Source: Phaseolus vulgaris
Lineage: Eukaryota; Streptophyta; Magnoliopsida; Fabales; Fabaceae
DNA: 64,000 bases
Assembly: GCF_000499845.2 (NCBI RefSeq)
Contig: NC_023758.2
Span: 24,045,366-24,109,365, forward strand
Direction: 5' to 3'
Shown here: piece after piece, positions 57,938 to 64,000 of the stretch
Layout of the letters: the number at the start of each line of letters is the position of its first letter
How positions within the stretch are numbered: the stretch's first letter is position 1
Translations under genes and position numbers: made by a program
The notes under the pieces: generated by a model
The model's database searches: none
What the model was told of the DNA's origin: nothing
What the model saw: the letters and a program-made list of their open reading frames with translations, nothing else

Positions 57938-60348
57938 GCCAAAAACTATTAGAAAAGTACTTTCATATGTCGTTTGTATCCAGTCATGGAAGCATGTCCA
58001 AAAAAAACATAGAAAAAGATAAAAGGAATAAAAATCAGTACGTTCTCTTTTCGAAAAAATATTTTTCCCAGTTTTGGTTGCTCTCGGTCTAGGACTTATT
58101 ATGCCTTATTCCTCTGGTTTTTTTATTTGAAATTTTTACCAAACATTCTTTATTGTTTGTATTGAGTTGTGGCTGATATTTGAGCTTCAAAATCGTTCCA
58201 CAAGATTTACAATGAATTTTTTATTCATCATTCGCATGACTGAAAGGAAGGTTCGTTTTTGTGTGAAACTGTTTGATCATTTTCTAACTGAATACTCGTG
58301 CATTTGAGCTTAAATTTGTCACATTTCGTCCCATATTCTGTTGATATTCTTCCTTAGGATTTCAACAAGAAATTCTTTGGGGAAAATGTTCCAGAAACTT
58401 CTTGCAATCAAAGGTGCTCCTCTTTCCAGATTTCCGAAATTTTGCCCTAGTTTTTGCAATTTTATTCTGAGTTCATATTGCGCTGAAAAGTTCTGAAAAC
58501 ACTTAAACAACTACTTTCATATGTCTTTTGTATCGATTCAAGGAGGCACGTCAAAGAGAACACACATAAAAAGATATAAGGAAGAAAAGGCAGGACGTTC
58601 TGTTTTCAGAAAAAAAGTTTTTCAGTTTTGTTTGCTCTCGGTCTGGGACTTATTACACCTTATGCCTTGGGTGTTTTGATTTGAAATTTTTACCAAACAT
58701 TCCTTATTGTGTGTATTCATTTGTGGCTAAGATTTGATCCTCAAACTTTTTCCACAAGATTTGCAATGAATTTTTTATTCATTATTGTCATAACTGAAAG
58801 GAAGGTTTCTTTCTGTGTGAAACTGTTTGATCATTTTCTAACTAAATACTCTTCCGTTTCAGCTTAAATTTGACATGTTTCGTCCCAAATTCTGTTGATA
58901 TTTTTCCATAAGATTTGAACAAGAAATTCTTTTTGGAAAATGTTCCATAAATTTCTTGCACTCCAAGGCCCTCTTCTTTCCAGATTTGCAAAATTTTGTC
59001 CTTGTTTCTGCAATTTTATTCTGAGTTCATATTACTCTGAAAAGTGCCAAAAACTCTTACAAAAGTACTTTCATATGTCGTTTGTATCCAGAAAAAGAGG
59101 CATGTCTAAAAAGAAAATACAGAAAAAGATATAAGGAAGAAAAGTCAGGACGTTCTCTTTTCGGAAAAACAATTTTCCCAGTTTTGTTTGCTGAAATTGT
59201 CGATTTGAGCTAAAAAAATTTGTGTTTCGTCTCAAATTCTTTTAGGATTCTTACATAAGATTTCAACATGAAATTATTTTTGGAAAATGTTCCAGAAATT
59301 CTTGTAGTCCAAGGCGCTCCTCTTTCCATATTTGCAAAATTTTGCCCTAGTTTATGTAATTTTATTATGAGTTTATATTACGTGAAAAAGTTCCAAAAAC
59401 ACTTACATAAGTACTTTCATATGTCATTTGTATCCAGTCAAGGAGGCACGTCCAAAAAGAAAACACAGAAAAAGATATAAGGAAGAAAAATCAAGACGTT
59501 CTATTTTGGGAAAAATCAATTTTCCAGTTTTGTTTGCTCTCGGTCTGGGACTTATTACGCCTTATTCCTTGGGTCTTTTGATTTGAATTTTTCCCAGAGA
59601 TTCCTTATTGTGTGTATTCGGTTGTGGCTGAGATTTGAGCGTCAAATTCGTTCCACAACATTTGCAATGAATTTTTTATTCATCATTGCCACAACTGAAA
59701 GGAAACTTCGTTTTTGTGTGAAACTGTTTGATCATTTTCTAACTGAATACTCGTCCGTTTGAGCTGAAATTCATCCCAAATTCTATTGGGATTCTTCCAT
59801 AACAAGAAATTCTTTTTGGAAATGCTTCATAAACTTATTGCACTTTAATGCGCTCCTCTTTCTAGATATGCGAAATTGTGTCCTACTTTCTACAATTTTA
59901 TTATAAATTCATATTACACTGAAAAGTTTCATAAACACTTACACAAGTATTTTCATACGTCATTTGTATCCAGCCAAGGAGGCACGTCCAAAAAGAAGAC
60001 ACAGAAAAAGATATAAGGAAGAAAAGTCAGGACATTCTGTTTTTGGAAAAACAAATTTACGAGTTTTGGTTACTCTTAATATAAGACTTATTACGCTTTA
60101 TTTTATGGGTGTTTAGATTTGAAATTTTTACCGGACATTCCTAATTGTGTGTATTTAGTTGAGACTGAGATTTGAGCCTCAAATTTGTTTCACAATGAAT
60201 TTTTTATTCATCATTGTCATGACTGAAAGGAATGTTTGTTTATGTGTGAAAATGTGTGAAACTGTTTGATCATTTTCTAATTAAATATTCGTCTTTTGAG
60301 CTAAAATTTGTTGCGTTTTATCCTAAATTTTGTTGAGATTCTTCCATG
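57938..60348. repeat. ~553-bp satellite, right block (about 4.5 units)
   Basis: The landmark TTTCATATGTC-type box recurs at 57961, 58515, 59069, 59415 and 59951: spacings 554, 554, 346 (unit with a deletion of about 208 bp around 59190) and 536. Same sequence family as 22394-23141. It contains no gene; short frames repeat from unit to unit. Confidence 0.9.
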
Positions 60349-61754
60349 AAGTGTATGAATAACTTTCCTCTTACACTTTAAAAAAAGATGTATGACTTGT
60401 GCTATGATAACATACAGGAATATAAATATGTATGACAAATAGTAGTGCATATACGTGTCATGGAAATCGGTATTGTTTCCATTATAATCTTATTATACGT
60501 GTTTTGGTTCCATTGATTTTCGTTTTTGATGGGTAAAAGATACATCTCGTGTTTATTATAGGAATGTACATAAAAGGCAGCATTCCGCAATTTCATAATC
60601 CATTTTGATAATTATATATTCAAAATCAATTTTAATGCTAAGTTTTCAAAATAATGTTGTGTTAAATTGAATTTTCTAATATTGTATCCACAACCCAGAA
60701 TTAATTTTCCAAAAAAAATATTCAACAGATCAAAATCCATTCTAAAAAAAGCATACCCAAACATGCAATATGACAATTGACTTTCAACTTGGATAATTAT
60801 TATCATAATTGCAATCCTGTTTAAATTACTAACTTATATTCATGCAAATTGCAAAAGTTCAACTAAAAGGCGTTGGATAATAATATTAGCATATTATTTG
60901 GAGACAATTTTTTTAACAATTATAATTTGTAATTACGATGACCAGGTTATCATAAAGATACATAACTGTTTAATAGTTTTAGCTAAAGAAAATCCTAATC
61001 ATCAGGGTCGCATTAATAAAACTACGCCTTTCTCAGGAGTCTTTTGACTGCTAGGAATGCAAAATAAACATGTAAATACTCATTCAATATCTGAAAAGCC
61101 TAACTTTTTTCTACAAAAAATATTATTTGGAAGATACAGAATCATTCGAGTGCAAGTCATCTTGAAAAACAATTGTCTTAACCTCTCCTTTGGGCTAGAA
61201 GGATTAATCGTTCCAATCTCGAAGCTTTTTTTCCCAAGAAAACGAGAGAGCAACACGAACTAGATGATATAAAAGGAAAAACCAAAAATAAAGTCGCTTT
61301 TTCTAGTGTTCCTAACAAAATTGATGTATCGACAAGATGAGTAGACGGAACGGTTACAGTAGCCCGTACTTGAATGAGGAGTTGTTTTCAATATCATTAC
61401 TGAAAATCGGAATATCGGCAATGCATATAGTCAATTATGAGTTAAAATGGAGAATTCTTAAGATAATTATTAAACACAAGTCACCAATACGGGGGTTAAC
61501 CAGATCATCTATATCCACATCCAAAGACCCCAGGGATTAACCACGATGTTTTGAGTTTTTTGCTCCTTAAGTTGCTTAAGACACAGTTTCCCCTTCCTTT
61601 ACAAATACCAGGCAATGACAATTTACAGCAGAGTTATTATCCATTTAATTTAAAGGGATCCTAGTTTCTCAAAATGCATTTTCCCATTTCATTTTGATTT
61701 CAAAAGGATAATCCTCTACTCTACCTTTTGTGGACTTAATAGAGAAACTTTTTA
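60349..61754. other. spacer and 3' flank of the UBC gene
   Basis: AT-rich, no gene recognised. The last few hundred bases should include the 3' UTR of the minus-strand UBC gene. Confidence 0.4.
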
Positions 61755-62160
61755 TTATACTTTGTCATCATGGAACCACCACCTCGTCTCCTTAGGCGAT
61801 CTGCCGTTTCTGCAGTTCTTTACATAGCGATCATTATCTTCAGGGCGTTGCTGCCAAAGAAATCAAGTCAAGGGTTTATCAGGACATGCCACCCATTTCA
61901 TGATGGATCAATAACCTACCTAAACTCTCACCCGTAGAATTTAGCATTTATCAAATTAATGTTTGATAAAACCTTGGTTAAAAATATAGCATGTCCTATG
62001 TGTCCATGAATCCTATCACATCACATGGAATAAGTAGGAAAATACAAGATTCACAGTAAATAAATTAACACCTTTGTGGTCGAGCTTGAAAGCATTGAGA
62101 GAATACTGATGCAGATAGAACTAACTGTCATGGCAGGGGACCAGGAATCATACAATATAT
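61755..62160 (-). CDS. ubiquitin-conjugating enzyme E2, UBC15-18 class, last two exons (partial)
   Basis: Two exons on the minus strand: 62072-62160 (89 nt, entering in phase 1 and completing an Asp codon) and 61755-61850 (96 nt with TAA), with a GT-AG intron between. They encode ILYDSWSPAMTVSSICISIL and SMLSSSTTK, then QRPEDNDRYVKNCRNGRSP and KETRWWFHDDKV. This is the C-terminal half of the UBC fold and the characteristic WWFHDDKV end of the Arabidopsis UBC15/16/17/18 group. The enzyme passes ubiquitin from E1 to substrates with E3 ligases. The catalytic cysteine (in the HICLD context) lies in the preceding exon, which is not found in the next 1.8 kb and must be beyond the window. Too short for the ORF finder. 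Exons appear intact. Confidence 0.88.
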
Positions 62161-64000
62161 CTGCATAATTCCAAGCATATTAATGTCAGCTGACCACCAA
62201 AAAAACAGCAACTAGTTAATCATGCTTTTATCTAAATTTAGAAAGAAAAAAATGCCCAATTATAAACTAATACAAACTTCAATAAGGGGGTTTTCAGAGC
62301 TGATACTCCAATTTTAAAAACCGATTATTTAAATAAGAATAACATTATTGATTATGTCAAAGTATAACTACACATGAAATTCCCATAAGTGAAAAATGAA
62401 TCATACCTCAACTTAGAAATCAAATATGAAAACAACAGATGCAGCTCAGCCCAAATAGAATGGGAGAAAAAGATGAATATGAGCATTGAAATATAACTCA
62501 ATGTTGCCAAATCATGAATCAATCAAGAATCATTTGTTGAATTTAGAAATATAAGCCATAAAATCATTCCAAATACTCCCTCTGATCCTGAACATAAGAC
62601 ACTTCTAACATAATCACATAGATCAATGAAAACAATAGTTTAGTTGATCTTTTAAAAATATTACCAATATACCAAATTAACATTCATTATAAATGACTTT
62701 TAGAATTATATTCTCATTATTCGTTAATACAAAATACAAATACTTATAATATTTAATAGGTCTAAACAAGGAAAACAAAATATATAAAATGCCTTAGAAA
62801 AAAGGACCAACAATTCCTTGTAAAATGTGCCTTATAATAAAAACCAAAGGTATCAATATTTAATACTCAAAAGTATTTAAAATTAAAAACCTAAAACATA
62901 ATGGAACTACTCAAAAGTATCAAAAAGTTCTTAAATCTCACATCACCAAAGAAAAAGTAAGTTTCAATAATACTATAATGTCATTGAAAGCCAAGTCATA
63001 GGTAAATTAACAAGTCATAGTTCTATAAGTGCTCCTAATAATGATAGTTCATCCTAACAGTAATATATTATCGAGAAAAGTTCAAAGCTGAGGTAACACC
63101 TCTCCTTAGTCTCAGGAGCCACATAACGTTACTGCACTACTTGAAGCCTATAGTTCAAAAGAACAAATATAAAGCAACAATGCAGCAAAATTGGGTGCAT
63201 ATAGAATAAGCATGTGACTGTGTCAGGCTTCTATTGCTGAAGATTGATAATGGAGAAATGGAAAAACCAAATAGAGTGCATAGAGTCAGTGACTTAATGA
63301 CTATATGAAGCCCCTATTTCAAAAAGAATGAAAAACAGAGGAATGGAGTAATTAAATAAGGTGCATTTAATAACATATCTTCAGTTTATATTCGTTTGAG
63401 AATTTTAGCTTCTATGAAGTTTTTATGTCTCGTGAAAATTGGAATGGGAAAATGAACAAATTATTGGATCGTTTGTTTCATGTCTGTTACACAGAATCAT
63501 ATCAATGCTTTTTTATACTTCAGAATCACATCAATTTAAAATGGATCACACAGTTCAGAGCCATCTACAATTTACCAGAAAATACAAATTACTAGATTTC
63601 AAAAATCAGCTGGGAAATTACAATTGTTCCATTCTCATACCAACACAAAACAAGATGTGCACGCATTGAAACACCAAAAAGAAAAACACTTAGCAGGAAG
63701 GACCCACACTTCTGACTTCTCTCTATTCCTGGCATATATACAATGGTTTAACTAGGATACCATCACAACTCAACCTTAATATAACATTCCTAGCATATTT
63801 ACTATTGTGGTCCAATTACATTCTTGGGCATACCGAACCAAGGACATACACATCTGCAAAATTATCATGGCCGTTCACTCTTGTTTCGTAGATTTTCTAT
63901 GGTTAATTAACTCATTAAATGTTAGCTGTTTTCAAATTTCAATTGGGTAATGCCAAGTGTTCCTAACAAATTTTCCTACTTAAAACAGTAAGTAACAACA
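62161..64000 (-). other. intron of the UBC gene (at least 1.8 kb)
   Basis: No further UBC exon was recognised up to the end of the window. Contains a Stowaway-like MITE (62572-62852). Short open frames (63439-63669) have no domain. Confidence 0.5.
62572..62852. mobile_element. Stowaway-like MITE, degraded (281 bp)
   Basis: The left end TACTCCCTCTGATCCTGAAC and ATAAGACAC is the typical Stowaway/Tc1-mariner MITE start. The right end (TACCTTTGGTTTTTATTA and TAAGGCAC on the minus strand) is a diverged inverted copy. TA lies at both borders. No coding capacity. Confidence 0.55.

Noticed and set aside
58319..59480. Short ORFs in the right satellite
   Set aside because: They recur with the satellite unit and have no domain.

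Overview
This is plant nuclear DNA, and the content points to a legume, most likely of the Phaseolus/Vigna type (inference). The evidence is spliced eukaryotic genes with plant-specific families (a paleoAP3/TM6 MADS-box gene, a plant extracytoplasmic LRR protein, the 3' exons of a UBC15-18 class ubiquitin-conjugating enzyme), a nuclear tRNA-Gly(GCC), a SIRE-type Ty1/copia retrotransposon with an extra downstream ORF, Tat/Ogre-like LTRs, and a satellite of about 553 bp flanking a huge minisatellite.

Layout. 1-18.5 kb is AT-rich gene territory: tRNA-Gly (2627-2697), a small hypothetical ORF (3631-3864), an LRR protein gene (4529-5782), a solo LTR with target duplication (6188-6908), the seven-exon TM6 gene (10434-12532), and a CACTA-end element (16595-17220). 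18.56-21.1 kb is a minus-strand copia deletion derivative carrying only gag and part of the protease. 22.4-23.1 kb is the satellite. 23.1-31.8 kb is a Tat/Ogre-like LTR split by a complete but multiply broken SIRE-type element (23300-31245, target duplication gttag/gtcag).

32.28-57.94 kb is the centre of interest. It is about 17.4 kb, roughly 480 copies, of a 36-bp unit of which one half is an 18-bp perfect palindrome centred on GGTACC. The array is interrupted by solo LTRs whose 5-bp target duplications can be read directly (AACAC, ATACT, TGTTG, gcacc/acacc). It also contains a 4,725-bp tandem duplication (34762-39486 and 39487-44211) in which I noticed only two base differences. The long ORFs in this stretch (up to about 940 codons) follow from the repeat: four of six frames are open, and one frame has no codon within one substitution of a stop. 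I do not regard them as genes.

57.94-60.35 kb is the same ~553-bp satellite again, so the whole 34.8-kb block sits between pieces of one satellite. 61.75-62.16 kb holds the last two exons of the UBC gene on the minus strand, whose upstream exons lie beyond the window or were not recognised; a Stowaway-like MITE lies in its intron.

Apart from the genes, the region looks like repeat-dominated, possibly subtelomeric or pericentromeric DNA in which retrotransposons insert into a minisatellite and are reduced to solo LTRs, while unequal exchange reshapes the array.
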